From: Delphinus delphis
Lineage: Eukaryota; Chordata; Mammalia; Artiodactyla; Delphinidae
NCBI RefSeq assembly: GCF_949987515.2
Contig: NC_082688.1
Span: 106,619,893-106,683,892, forward strand
Length of the DNA stretch: 64,000 bases
Direction: 5' to 3'
Shown here: one piece after another, positions 1 through 11,725 of the stretch
Layout of the letters: each line of letters begins with the position of its first letter
Position numbering within the stretch: position 1 is the first letter of the stretch
Notes under the pieces: generated by a model
Seen by the model: only the letters and a program-made list of their open reading frames with translations
Told to the model about the DNA's origin: nothing
Database searches by the model: none
Translations under genes and position numbers: made by a program

Positions 1-170
1 CCGACATGGTGAAGTTGTAGATCGCCAAACGTTATATCCTCTGGAGCTTCACAGACCACCCACTTCAAACCCACACATCCAACAGGAAACAGAGGCTACC
101 CCAGAGAAACTACACACCATGATTCACTGAGCATGTATCTTATTTAGAAGAACCCTGTGATGTAGGTACT

Positions 171-560
171 TGTTATGGGCAATGTCCCCACCTCTCCCAC
201 CCCCAAATTCTTATGTTGAAGCCCTAACCCCCAGGACCTTACTATGTGACCGCATTTGGAGATAGGGCCTTTAAAGAGGCAATTAAGGTAACATGAGATC
301 ATTAGGGTGGCCCTAATCCACCCTAATCACTATTGTCCTTATGAGAAGAGATCATTTGGGCCCACAGAGATGCCTGGGATGTGCTCACAGAGGAAAGACC
401 ACGTGAGGACACAGCAAGAAGACGGCCGTTTGCAAGTCAAGGAGAGAAGCCTCAGGAGAAATCAACCCTGCCGACACGTGATCTTGGACTTCCAGCCTCC
501 AGAGCTGTGAGACAATAAATTTCTGTTGTTTTAGCCACCTAGTCTGTGATATTGGATACA
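171..560 (+). mobile_element. MaLR (MLT1/MST-like) solo LTR
   Basis: It starts TGTTATGGGCAATGTCCCC and passes through the typical TTCTTATGTTGAAGCCCTAA and CCTTATGAGAAGA segments. It ends with GAGACAATAAATTTCTGTTG and a CACCTAGTCTGTG tail. This order is that of ERVL-MaLR long terminal repeats. No internal retroviral region is present, so it is a solo LTR. The 67-residue open frame inside it is not a gene. Confidence 0.8.
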
Positions 561-3115
561 GTGTTCCAATTCCATTTTTTTGATGAACAAGATATTTTTC
601 AAAAATCATACTTCTATCAAGAAGTAGAATTGGAATTGAAACTCAGACTCCACGGCCTTGAAAGTAGCCACTGTACTAAATGGACCCTCCAGATTTGGTC
701 TCAGAAGGGACTGGGCCCTCTGGGTGTAAAGGATTTGAATCTTTTGCCAAGAGTGGATGGGAGGTGTAGTACCTACAGGTATCTGAGAGAGGGCCCTGAG
801 TATGGAGCTAAAAACCAAATCTGAATTCTCTTCCACTTTCCTCAGGAAGGTAACGTTCAAGCCACAAAGAAAGAGATGACTCCAGCAGAATTAACTGAGA
901 TCACTTTCCCTCTGTTAAGTGATTAATCTTCAAAGGCCTGCAGCGTATATTATTACAGAGGGAGGAAGTGCAGGGTTTTCCTCCTGCAGTGGCTCACTTG
1001 GAAGATTTCTGTCTGGCCCGAGGTCAACCCAAAAGTCAATGCATTATCCTGGCCAAGACCCCAAGACCACAGCAAGCGGCTGTGGAAGCAGCCTCGTGGC
1101 CCCCAGTGAAATTCCCAGACAGGCCTGGGCACATTTATGATTCCTCTCACTTACAGCTCCATCATTTTCTGCGTTGCAAAGATCAGACTGGAAATTGTAA
1201 AACACTCCACGTTCAGCTGTGACGAGTTCTGGGCAGTGACCTTCACGGCTTGCTCTCTTTTCCTGCCGCAGACCAGGAAGGGGGGATTGCAGCTGGCCCA
1301 CTGGGTGAACCAAGTTCAGCCCCACCATCTGGGAGGTCACTAAGCCAGAGCCTCATGGGGGCCACCCCCTGAGAAAGGCTTGGGACAGGGGCCTTGGGGC
1401 TCTGATCACCAGACCCAGGGGCTAAGGTTTCCGGAAACAGGATGTCCACACCTTATGACCAACAGAGCAAGAACATGAGGGGCTGCAGCCTGCAGTTGGA
1501 GGCCCTTGACCAAGGAGGGCCAGTCCTCTGGGAAGTCACCGTCACCACCAATTTGGTGGTGTCCCTGCAATACCCAAGGGTCACTGCCAGTTGAACTGTT
1601 GCCAGTTGGGGAGCAAAGCAAAAAATGAGTGTGGATGTCCCACCACGTGAGAAGCAGACAGAGTGACAGGGTGTCTGGGGGAAGATCGGGACCCTAAAAT
1701 CAGAGAGGGGTGGGGAGCAGATGAAGTGGAGGAACCAGGAGGAAAGGTGTGATGCCGTGGAAGGGACCAGGGCGGCAGGAGGGCCGTCATCAGGGTGAGG
1801 TAGGGAGGCTGCAGTCTGGCAAGAAGAAGCAGGGCCATGACCCGGATGGACCAGAGCAGAACGGCACTGGGGGCCAGTGAATGGGAGCCAGAAAGGGGAC
1901 CTGAGGAGAAACCAAATCGCGAGACAGTCTCGCCGGGGGAACGCTGCACGTGGGTTCAAGGAGTCTCTGAGAAGCCGCAGGAGCACCTGGATTGGCCCCA
2001 AGGCTGTTTGTGAGCCTGGGCGAGTGGGGTCCACTGCTGGACTTTGTTTCCCAGAGCGGGGGCGGTGAATGCCTGGCCCTGTCACCAGCTGCCCTGTTCT
2101 CCCTTCTGCCACAAAGAGCTCCCTTCTGGTCCCACCGCTAAATCACACACTGGAAAACACTCGAGGAGGAGGGACTGGATGGGGCGCTGAGCAGAGCAGA
2201 GCAGGCGCAGAAGAGTCAGCCGTGCAGACTCCTAGCTCCCAGCTCCCTATCAGCGTGTCTCCGTGGGCAAGCGCCGCCAGCTTACAAAGAACAGCCCCCT
2301 GGACCCTGCACCCTCTGCCGTGAGATCCCACCTCTCCCGTCTCTTCTGCAACCTTCTCGAGGGTCACCTCCTTGCTCCCTTAACTCTCCCACCTCCCTTC
2401 ACTCCTGACCCCCGAGTCACAACCGAGAGCTCTCGGTGAGGTTGACGACCAATTCCTAAGGGTGGCATTCAGAGGACTGGGTCCATGCATCTCCCCCTGA
2501 CTCTGACATCTGTCATTTGGATTTACTCTGCCTTTCACACTTGACCATTAGCTAGTCCCCAGTTATGGCATCCTTTCCCTGCTGGGCTGTTATCCTCGTT
2601 TTACAGGTGAGGAGACTGAATCTGAATTTAAGAGATGTGGATGTGGCCACACTCCCGTTGTGACTCACCTGATTTATATGGCATTGTACCCCCATGGGCG
2701 GGTCCCCCAGAGATTCCCCAAACCAAGAAACAGGCTCAAGTTGCTATTTGTCTATCCACACGTCAAGGTCAACATCTGCCTCTCTCAGCCCTCACCTCCT
2801 CCCTCCTTTTACCACTGAAGCTAAGGTTTGGGGGAACTCCACCACCTGCTTGTCTAACTTCCACTGTCTATTTTCTCCAGATTGAGCTCCTATTAGACGG
2901 GCAATTCTTCTCTTTCCACCAATCAAACTTCACCCATCTTCCTACATTTTAAAAAAGCCCAGTCTGTGCTTAGAAATGCTCTCAGAAAAAAAGATAAGGC
3001 AGCTGTGGGCACAGCTCTCTAAGCATCACTGCCTGTCTCCTGTACTAACCTCCACCCAGGAGACACAGCAAGGGAGTGATGATACAAAGGTACTTTCCTA
3101 CCCGGGCCACCAGGG
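561..3115. other. Intronic sequence without recognised features
   Basis: This is mixed-composition intron. It contains several open frames of 60-219 codons (longest on the minus strand at 1453-2112), but none shows a recognisable domain, and they overlap on both strands in GC-rich sequence. I see no repeat family that I can name with confidence. Confidence 0.5.
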
Positions 3116-3119
3116 AAAG

Positions 3120-3230
3120 GAAACCAGCCTCAAGGATGCCATCTGTGAACCAGGCTCAGAGACGTCAAGTAACTTGGCCAAGGTTACACAGGAGTAAGCA
3201 AGAGTGCGACCACCGACCCCTGGGATTATC
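3120..3230 (-). mobile_element. MIR SINE fragment
   Basis: The MIR core in reverse is visible as GGCTCAGAGACGTCAAGTAA followed by CTTGGCCAAGGTTACACAG. Both ends are eroded. Confidence 0.65.
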
Positions 3231-3349
3231 TCACTCCTCACTCACGGTCTGTGTGCTGCGGCCAGTCATCCTGGCTTCCGAGATCCAGTTGTCAAATTGG
3301 CAGGAATTTTGTGGGCTGGCTGATGTCATGTGAGAGGCCTGAAATAGGT

Positions 3350-4180
3350 GTGGTGGGAATATTTACACCACAGAAATTGGCAAATGCTACAGATTAGGGT
3401 TCCTTCCAACCCTGCTAAGAACTGGTTGTTAAGCATTTACCAGCACACCCCTTAAACTTGCTGAACATTGTTGCCGATTAGAGGAGCCTCATAATGTTCT
3501 CCTCCACATTCCTACTCCACACTTCTACGCAAATCAGACGCACTGCCTGGCGATCAGTCAGAATTATATTCTGTGAGTGTGATGTGGCAGCAACAAAGAA
3601 ATCAATCTCTTTTTTCAACTTACACTGAAAATACATCCACAGTAAATAATTTAAGGTCTAACAGTTTTCTTTGAGCTGTAGACTTTTGCAAGCACTGACA
3701 TATTCATTTTAGTCCCATTTGGAGAGAGTGTGATCCCCACGTGAGGTTACCACATGGGGTCACCTTAAGACACTCCTGACATTTCCAGACTGACCTTTAG
3801 GAAGGGTCATAATAAAAGATGGCATCCATCCCTGTGGATGTAACCCTCAGGACAGACACACCGGTGGCTGAGGCAACCTGAAAAAAACCAAGGCCAGTCA
3901 GGGTGGCATGGTGTAAACATAGGAAGGAAGGGAGGACTGGAATAATTCAGGAGAGCTGACATCTGAGGAATTATACCTTCACATGCTCCTTAACGTCAGG
4001 GAGATGGTCCACGGGGGACAGAATTCAAATCAGGCCACCACAGCAGTAGTCTCCGTTACAGAGCATGTCTTACCGTGGTTTCTGTGACAAATCTCTTCAT
4101 TGACTCTGAATTCAGGCTCATTATGTCACCTGCTAATCTCTAATAAGTTTCCATAACAATAAAAGCCCCTCTACTGAACA
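3350..4180. other. Repeat-poor intron stretch
   Basis: This is moderately AT-rich, low-complexity-free sequence with no open frame over 60 codons. The 3560-3720 part (CAGCAACAAAGAAATCAATC onward) has no repeat signature and could be conserved. I have no direct support for a function. Confidence 0.4.
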
Positions 4181-4184
4181 GCTA

Positions 4185-4350
4185 CCTTGGCCCAGACTCT
4201 ATGCCGTGACACCCATTAACCGGATCATTCTTCCCTATAAACGTATCTGAGGCTGATTTTAAGATGCAGAAATGAAGGCTCACGGTCTAAGCCGCTTTTC
4301 CAGATCAAGTAGTTAAGAAATCACAGAACCGGGATTTGAACACAGGCTAC
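4185..4350 (-). mobile_element. MIR SINE fragment
   Basis: The reverse MIR core is diverged but followed by the A-box side AACCGGGATTTGAACACAGG, matching the MIR tRNA-like end (reverse of CTGGGTTCGAATCCC). Confidence 0.55.
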
Positions 4351-5169
4351 CTAACTGCAAAACTCAGATTCTCTTTTGAATCACTGGAAGGGCATGTCTT
4401 CCCATCCCCATTCATAAGTGAAGGAATTAGCATTCAGGTTTATACATCAATTTCTTATCAATTTGGTAATCGAGCCCCTCTGATCATCTCTGAGAGCACC
4501 GGTGGCCAATCTGTAGGCCTGCCAAGCCGAGGACCCCCCCTGGAGGCCCCTCCCTGAGCCTGCCAGTAAGTGCAGAGGTGGTGACGCCTCTTTTTCATCT
4601 CTCTTGCCCAGATTGTTGGGAGGACCTCCTAGTGGGTTTCCCTGCATCCGCCCTCGTCCTGACAGGCCACTCGCAATTCCACCAAAGTGACTAAGCTGAC
4701 GTACGTCTCTCCTCGTGGCCTCCCAGGCATGGCGGCCTGTCAACGGTGCCTGACTTTCAACCTTTTCCCAGGGAGGCTATGCCTTCCTGCCCTGCTGAAC
4801 TCAGCTGTGCCCGTGACCTGTCCCAGCCACTGGCACATGAGCAGAAGCATGTGTGTGTCACATCCAGGAGGAAGGGCATGCTCCCTCACCCCCGCCGCAG
4901 TGACCTGTGATAGACGCGCAACAGCAAGAAATGAACCGAAGTTGTTTCAAGCCAGGGCAATGGTTCTGGCCTCTAAACCCGGCACGGCCAGCCTCTCCTG
5001 CTGACACACCGCTTCGCTCAGGGTTAATGCCGTGGTCCTTATACGGCCTGTAGGGCCCCTCGCGACACTGCCTGGAGTTACAAGTGTATACCATGGAGTC
5101 CCCACCCACGCCCTTCACCACCTGCCTTCTCCGATGGCCTCAAACCTAAGTCCCTCTCAGGGCACCAGA

Positions 5170-5565
5170 CCTTCATCCTGGGCCCTACATGAGACGGCCC
5201 CTTCCTGCTCCAGGGTCGCCTCACGCCAGCCCCTCGCTCCCCCTCTGTCCCACGTGATCCAGGCACAGTCCCGCCTCAGGGCATGTGCGCTGGCTCTGTC
5301 CTCCACCTTGGGGGCCCTTCCCCATGTCCCCAAGTGTCACCTCACTAAGGCCTTTACCAGAGCTCGGCCTCTCAGCCAGGCCATCGCTGGCCAGCACACT
5401 GAAAACTGCAACTCCCCAATGCCTCCCCCACCTTCCAGGTTTCATTTCCCACCTTAGCATCTCCCACCACCTCCATACACTTTCTCTCTTACTCATTCCC
5501 CTTTTCCTTAAGTTCGTAGGTACCGTGATGCATGTGAGCCCCCAAGGGCAGTGCAGCAATTGGTC
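5170..5565 (+). mobile_element. LINE-2 3' fragment
   Basis: The order of segments follows the L2 3' region: TGAGACGGCCCCTTCCTGCT, a CCAAGTGTCACCTCACTAAG block, then CATACACTTTCTCTCTTACT and a GAGCCCCCAAGGGCAG tail. Divergence is high, as expected for L2. Confidence 0.5.
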
Positions 5566-5804
5566 AGGTCCTTCTGAAACTATGTGCAAAACCGTGGGGG
5601 TATTTTTCTCACGAGACCGTCCACAGCTGTCCTCTGATTCTCAAAGGGGCCCATAGGGAAAGGGGTCTGTGACCCACCAGCCATCTCCCCTCACGCCATT
5701 TTCCCCCGGGGAAAGGGGAATTCCCCGGGAGCCTTCATTTATGCCTGTGTCCTTTAGAAGAAAACCTTGAGGGTAGAAGACGGAGATGAAGAGGAATAAC
5801 ATTC

Positions 5805-5985
5805 AATGAATGTTCCCAATGCATCAGGCATTATGCCAGATACTCGGCCTAAGTTATTTCGTTTCATCCTCACAATAATCCCCTGAAGTGTCTACTGGTG
5901 TCCCACTTTATAGGAGAGGAGACCAAGGCGCAGAGAGGTAAAAGGATCTGTCTAGTTACTGCACGAAGCATGTCCTTTTATTCTG
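5805..5985 (-). mobile_element. MIR SINE
   Basis: It begins with GCATCAGGCATTATGCCAGA (reverse of the MIR LINE-like tail) and runs through TTTCATCCTCACAATAATCC to CCAAGGCGCAGAGAGGTAAA. The tRNA-like end is mostly lost. Confidence 0.75.
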
Positions 5986-6799
5986 ATGGTTTGCCTTGTG
6001 GGGTCTTGTGGATCCTGGAGGGACCGCCCCTCCCAGGTTTAGCAAATTCCTCAAAATAGCAAACCACAAGTGCTTTTCATACGCAAACCAACCAGTCCGG
6101 AACGCACACCTCCTCTGTTGGGCTCTGACACTCTGGGCCACTATCCCCCTGTCCTAATCACCCCAGGGCCAGGTACCAGACAACTAGGGACAGCGCTGTG
6201 CCCCAGAGCCTCCTGAAATTATTCAGACTAGCCTATGCTAAGCCTGCTTCCCCTGCCTCACTCATTCCTTCCCTGGGAAACCACAATAAAGGCTCTTGCC
6301 CACATTTTCCCCTCACTCCCTCTGCCTGCTGATGGACACTGGTGCTTCCCCAGGTGGCCCCCCACCCCATGGTGTGGCATGCCCTGTCCCCTTGGGATCT
6401 CTGAGTAACAAGCGATCTTTTCAATGGCAGTTGTCTCCTGATCTGTTGCCCTTGAGACGCCTAAATAACAACAAAACCTGTCTTTTAAACAGTTACAACA
6501 TTAGCAAACTGTTGGAGAGGGAGCTTCAAACCCAGTATCTCCAGCTCCAAAGTCCCCCATGGCCTGGGGTTACAAGGCTAAAAAGCCTCCAGGAATTCCC
6601 TTGTCCCATGGGCTCAAATCCAAGCCCCGACTCATGGTGCCCAAGACCGCTGCGTCTGGGCCCTGCTCCCAGGCCCGTGGTCAGGACCTGGTGATATTAA
6701 CGTACTCACAGAGGCAGGAGAGCACCGTGGTTCTGAGTGTGTGCTCTGGAACCAGGATAGATTCTGCCACCCTGCTGTCAAGTGTCACCTTCCCCGCTA

Positions 6800-7300
6800 T
6801 ATCAGTGTCCTATGGCTGCTGTAACGAATTATCGCCAACTTAGTGGCTTGAAACAGCACAGATTTATTAGCTGACAGTTCGGAAGTCAGAGTCTGAAATG
6901 GGGTTCATTGGTCCCAATCCAAGGTGTCAGAGGTTTGGGCTCACTCTGTAGAGGCTCCAGGAGAAAATCTGCTTCCCTGCCTTTTGCAGCACCCACAGCT
7001 GCATTCCCTGCATCCCCTGGCTCACGGCCCCTCCCCTCCTCTTCAAAGCCAGCAAGGTGGCATCTTCAACTCTTCCATTTGTCACATCGCCTTCTGTCCC
7101 TCTGATCCTCTGTCTCCTTCTTATAAGGACCCCTCTGATTATATCAGATACAACTGGATAACCCAGAATAAGCTCCCATCTCAAAATCCTTAAGTCAATC
7201 ACACCTGCATAGTCCCTTTTGCATAAAGTGCCACGTATAGGCTCAGGGGATTAGGAAGTAGACATCCTGAGGGGCCATGTTCAGCTGACACCACCCACAG
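6800..7300 (-). mobile_element. MaLR-type LTR, inverse orientation
   Basis: TGTCCTATGGCTGCTGTAAC, ATTTATTAGCTGACAGTTCG and GGTGTCAGAGGTTTGGGC are the reverse of the 3' part of MLT1-like LTRs. Next comes CTTCTTATAAGGACCCCTCT, the reverse of the LTR middle. About 500 bp, diverged. Confidence 0.65.
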
Positions 7301-7318
7301 TCACCCATTTAATAGCAG

Positions 7319-7547
7319 GGCAAAGGTCCTCAATGGGAATGTTACGTTCCCCCATCGCCCCCCACCCCCAGGACATCTGGCAGACTTTCTTGGTTGTCAC
7401 AGCTCGGGGTGAGGGCGCTGTGGGCATCTAGTGGGTAGGAACCAGGGATATTGCTAAATATTCTGCAGAGCACAGGACAGCTCCCCAATACACAAGCAAA
7501 GAATGATTTGGCCCCAGATATACTAGTGCTGAGAATGAGAAACCCTG
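7319..7547 (+). mobile_element. MER20 (hAT-Charlie non-autonomous transposon)
   Basis: This follows the MER20 consensus over nearly its full ~220 bp: GGACATCTGGCAGACTTTCT, TTGGTTGTCACAGCTCGGGG, GGCATCTAGTGGGTAGGAAC, GCACAGGACAGCTCCCC and the end GAATGAGAAACCCTG. MER20 copies in placental mammals sometimes act as enhancers or insulators. Nothing here shows activity. Confidence 0.85.
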
Positions 7548-7559
7548 TGACGGGGTTCC

Positions 7560-8270
7560 TATTCCTATTTCCTCAATGTTCTCAAGTTACAAACAAACTG
7601 TGAACCTGCATGTGTCAAGCAGCTGGAGATTCAGGCTTTCTAGAGTTCCTCCTGAGAACTGCTCAATATCCTGAAAGAGGCCCCTGGGGCGCAGACCAGT
7701 GACCTTGGGAGAGGTCATGAGAACAGCATCTCTGCGATCGGATACCTAGACAAGGAGTCTCTTCTGAGCGGCTGACCACGAGCTGACGGTCACTCTGGGA
7801 ACATGGGGGAAGGCAACAGCCCCCCTCTCAAGGAGCTTCAAGGTCAAACACTGGTATTTAAAGGACCGGGCAGGAGGAAAGCTAAATCCAGCCCTCTGAT
7901 TCGGTTGCCTCTTCTTTCTAAGATGCTGTCAGAGCTATTGAAATACCATCTTCACAGCCAACTAGGTAAAGGCAAACTTTAGAGAGTCTAGAACAAATGT
8001 CAGCCACTCAGCTGGTCTGGCACAAGCCTCGCAGACGCCTGGATCCTGGTGGGCCTGAAGCACACTGTGAAGAACTCCGTCTGCTATCCCTGGAAAGTTC
8101 CAGCAAATCCACCCTCACTGAGGAGCAAACAGCCAACCAGTCTCAATGCCCTGATGCTCCCAGACGGACTGCATTTTAACAGAGGCCGTGCGATGCCCTG
8201 GAAAGCATGGGCTTTGGTACAAGCAGACTGGGCCTTAGTTTATTGTTCGTGACCCATGCGTAAAAACATG
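7560..8270. other. Intron without recognised features
   Basis: There is no named repeat and only short open frames (60-67 codons) without domains. Confidence 0.45.
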
Positions 8271-8274
8271 GATT

Positions 8275-8410
8275 TGGAATATTCAATGTATATTTGATAT
8301 ATGTACATCTTTGATGTACTCACATACTATACTATATATTTATATATCTATATATAGTGTATATATATATAGAGAGAGACAGAGACAGAGAATGTGTATA
8401 GTACAATGTA
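8275..8410. repeat. TA-rich low-complexity tract with GAGACAGA tail
   Basis: The tract is TATATTTGATATATGTACAT, then TATATATCTATATATAGTGT, ending in AGAGAGAGACAGAGACAGAG. The TA alternation is self-complementary over short distances. It looks like a diverged microsatellite. Confidence 0.75.
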
Positions 8411-8544
8411 CATACGTGGTGAATATATAGGGTGTACATATACAGTATCCTATGGCAATAAAGGTGTGCCTACATGTCCTATTCCCCCGTACACACGTAT
8501 ATAGACTCAATTATATTTGAAATGGTATTATTCATGTGTTACTC

Positions 8545-8685
8545 GTTATTGCCTGTCTCCACTAAGATGTAGGCCCCCGAAGGGCAGAGACCCGCCTGCC
8601 TGGCTCACCTCTGTTCCCCCAGAGGCTAGCACAGGGCCAGGCGTGCTCAGTGCAGATGTGTTTCAGGGAGCCTGTGTGATGTATT
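8545..8685 (+). mobile_element. LINE-2 3' end fragment
   Basis: TTGCCTGTCTCCACTAAGAT, GTAGGCCCCCGAAGGGCAGA and CTAGCACAGGGCCAGGCGTG match the last ~140 bp of L2. Confidence 0.65.
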
Positions 8686-8711
8686 ATCGTTGACGGTCAG
8701 ACTTACCTATA

Positions 8712-8919
8712 ACATTTTTTTTGTGTGTGGTACGCGGGCCTCTCACTGCTGTGGCCTCTCCTGTTGTGGAGCACAGGCTCCGGACGCTCAGGCTCAGCGG
8801 CCATGGCTCACGGGCCCAGCCGCTCCGCGGCATGTGGGATCTTCCCAGACCGGGGCACGAACCCGCATCTCCTGCATCGGCAGGCGGACTCTCAGCCACT
8901 GCGCCGCCAGGGAAGCCCA
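8712..8919 (-). mobile_element. CHR-type SINE (cetartiodactyl tRNA-Glu-derived), full short form
   Basis: In reverse it ends CGCCGCCAGGGAAGCCC, with the pol III B-box region GGGGCACGAACCCGCATCTC and the cetacean-type body GCTCAGCGGCCATGGCTCAC. The poly-A tail is the T run at 8714-8722. An 8-bp target-site duplication TACCTATA flanks it (8704-8711 and 8920-8927), so the insertion boundaries are secure. The 71-99 codon open frames here come from the SINE body. Confidence 0.93.
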
Positions 8920-9234
8920 TACCTATACTATTTTGACAAAGGCCTAACCTAACTGATTTTCTCATGCAATCATGCCCTCCCAAGAGAGAAGTAGGCCTGC
9001 AGCCGGGGGCAAGAGCATCTCCAGCTCAATCTCCCCTTGCAGGGTCCTGGGATTCCAGGTTTGTAAGTGGGGGGAGATGAGGGTCCTGCTGGGATTCTAA
9101 GCTACAATGATGTAATTTAATCTAAACCCCAAAGTCATTCCCTCACCCGAGACACAAAGTAACCGCATGTGTAACTCTTACCCCTAGTCCCCAGGTGGCT
9201 TCCCCTCTAATCTCACAGGGTCCCCACCCATCCC

Positions 9235-9345
9235 CTCTGAGTAGATTACAGCAGGTACGATTATTCCCAACTTAAAAAGGAGAAACCGAGGCTCAGAGAG
9301 GTTAAGTGATGTGTCAGAGATCCCAGCCAAATTAACGGGCAAGGG
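9235..9345 (-). mobile_element. MIR SINE fragment
   Basis: GGTACGATTATTCCCAACTT, GAAACCGAGGCTCAGAGAGG and TTAAGTGATGTGTCAGAG show the MIR core in reverse with little divergence. Confidence 0.75.
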
Positions 9346-9924
9346 GGGTGGCTAGAAGCCGGCGCCCACAGCTGGAGTTCCCACCTTTTCTCCTGTCACA
9401 TCCCGCCTCCTCCCCCGTGAACTGCTCCTCCAGCCAACCAGCTCTGCGTGTCCCTGACAGGTCACCGCACGATCTGACCACCGCAAGAGAAATCCTGGGA
9501 GGAGAAGGGCTTGGGCCAAGGGCAGGGGCACCGCCCACTTCTGCACCAGGGACTGAAGGGTGGGGAGGAGGGAGAAGCGGGAGAAATGGGGGGGACAGAG
9601 GCGCGAGACTGGCCATCGCAGGCTGACCTCGCTGCTGCTGCTGCGCCCTCGGCACTGTGCTGGGCTAGAGCCAGCACTCTCCACGGTCCTGGCCTGGTTA
9701 CAGGAGGAACGGCCCCTGGAGCCCTGGAAGGGACTGTGTCGGGAGGCTGCGGAGGGCTCTCCGACCGCTGTTGAGCTCCACGGCAGCTCAGGCGAGCAGC
9801 CTGGCGAAGGGAGCAGAGCTGCCAAGCAGGTGACGTCGCCCAGCCAGAGCCTCGCTGAGCAGGGCAGCAAAGCAGGCCTCGGATGGGTGATTGCCAGGGG
9901 GCCCCCTTTGTGACACAGACAAAT

Positions 9925-10085
9925 GTATTTCACTTGCTCCTGACAAAACCCCTCTGAGGCAGGAGTTACGATGCATGGTTTACAAACGAGAACCCCGAGA
10001 CTCAAAGAGGTTAAGGGCCTTATGGGACTGATGCAGCTTCTAAGTGCAAATCAGAGTGTGAAGCCAGGTCCACACCTGTTACCAC
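9925..10085 (-). mobile_element. MIR SINE
   Basis: AAACCCCTCTGAGGCAGGAG, AACCCCGAGACTCAAAGAGG and a degraded tRNA-like part (AGAGTGTGAAGCCAGGTC) are in the expected reverse order. Confidence 0.7.
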
Positions 10086-10099
10086 TCAAAACAGGAGGC

Positions 10100-11060
10100 A
10101 GCACCTTTTCTTCTAGGCGACAGTCTCAGGAGACTACCGGAGGGACAAGCAGAGAAGGCCTCAAGGTACTTGGTTATTACTGGGGCAGGGTGGGGGGGTG
10201 AAGGGAATGATGGGGTCCCCAAGAACAGCAGGAGATGGGGATGAGCTCCACGCAGTCACAGGTGGGCAGGTACTACAGCGGGCAGGCTCCTGAACCCCAG
10301 GGTCTGGCAGCCTGGGGCACGTGGGGTCTGAACACATAAGAGGGCCTGGAATTGAGAGAGGACTCAGCTCTCCGCTGGTCAGCGTCAGACCCAAACGTCA
10401 CTCCAGGTTGGCCAGGGAGTGACTGCCTCACCCCTAGGACTCCTCTTGTTGTCCTGACCCACCTAACACCTCCAATTGTGTCTAGAATGGAAAGGATCCC
10501 TTTTTTATTTTTACAGATGAAGAAGGTGAGGCTCAGACAGGAAGGAGAACAGCTTCCAGGGACTCCCCCATTTCCTTCTCAGGGTCTCTTCCATTCCACC
10601 CACTCCCCAGGAGTGAGAGATGTGTGACACAGGAAGACATCATTCATGAAATCTGTAGGCCTTCTTTCCTTGGAAATCTTAAGAAATAGAAAAGATCTTT
10701 TGAAGATCACTTAATTGCCGTCTTTCCTGGAGCTGGGAGTTCCCACGAGACCTTGAGTTTGCGATTGCCTCTAATGTGAATGTCTAGCCTAATAATTAAA
10801 CATTGCTCCTGTCCGATTCTTGCTCAGATTCCCCCACTTTTCTCTTCCTTACAGTCACAGCCTGCCAGACTGAAAGGACTTCAGGAGTCCCTCCTGCCCT
10901 TACTCATATTACTCAGGCTCCGAGATGAGATGGGAGAGATTTTCCCAGCATCCCTTGCCACGTTCTAGCACAGTGGACTCAGGACCCAGGGCTCCTTCAG
11001 CTGCCCGCCTCCCTATGCAGGAAAGTTGCGGGGTGGGAGACAGGAGAGCAAATCTAAGAA
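10100..11060. other. Intron, one weak MIR remnant, otherwise nothing recognised
   Basis: The segment 10495-10555 (TTTACAGATGAAGAAGGTGA, GGCTCAGACAGG) resembles a short MIR core. The remainder has no nameable repeat and no convincing open frame. Confidence 0.4.
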
Positions 11061-11070
11061 GGGTGACGTG

Positions 11071-11222
11071 TCTCTGTGGGGCAATGAAACTGTTCTGAGA
11101 TTGGTCGTGGTGATGGTGACAACTCCGCGGATACACTAACAGCCATTGAATCGTACACTTCAAGTGGGTGAATTTTACGGTATGTAAAGTGTATCTCAAT
11201 AAAGCAGTTTCAAATTTTTTAA
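11071..11222 (+). mobile_element. LINE-1 3' end fragment (L1M-type)
   Basis: GGGGCAATGAAACTGTTCTG, GTGGTGATGGTGACAACTCC, CACTTCAAGTGGGTGAATTT and TGTATCTCAATAAAGCAG follow the 3' UTR of old mammalian L1. It ends in an A/T-rich tail. Confidence 0.75.
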
Positions 11223-11379
11223 CAAAGCAGAAGAGGAAGAGATGCTCTGCTGTCAGGACCCCCGGGGCAGGGCTGAGCCCAGGCACGACACACCCACCTT
11301 CCCAGCCTCCTGGCTGCTCCCCAAACACTGGAGTCACTTTCTTAGCCCAAGGCCTTGCCCTTGGCTGTTCCCTCCTCTG

Positions 11380-11725
11380 GTACACTCACCTCCAGAGATC
11401 TGTGGGCTGGCTCCCTCCCTCCTTCATATCTTTGCTCAGAGGTCCCCTTCCTGCCACCCCATTGAAGACTGGGAGACCTTCCTGCAACACTGTTGAAGGC
11501 TGACACGGCTCTGCTCCCCCGCCCCTCTCTCTTCCCAGCTTTAGAGCTCTACCATTTTCTAATAGCTGTTTTGTTCATTGTCTGTCTCTCCCTACAAGAA
11601 ATGCAAGCTCCACGAGAGCAGGGCTTTCTGTCTGTTTTGTTTATTGCTCGTATCTGTCCCCAGTGCCTAGAACCATGCTTGGTGCATAGGAGGTGCTTAA
11701 TAAACAGTTACTGACTAAGTGGCCC
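11380..11725 (+). mobile_element. LINE-2 3' region
   Basis: TTCATATCTTTGCTCAGAGG, ATTGTCTGTCTCTCCCTACA, GAAATGCAAGCTCCACGAGA and CCCCAGTGCCTAGAACCATG reach a GGTGCTTAATAAACAGTTAC end. This is the canonical L2 3' terminus. Confidence 0.85.

Noticed and set aside
1..120. Possible ribosomal-protein pseudogene at the left edge
   Set aside because: A translated piece around GACATGGTGAAG looked protein-like but could not be assigned, and it is cut by the window edge.
1453..2112. 219-codon minus-strand open frame
   Set aside because: Pro/Ser-rich, no domain, and overlapped by another minus-strand frame in a different phase.
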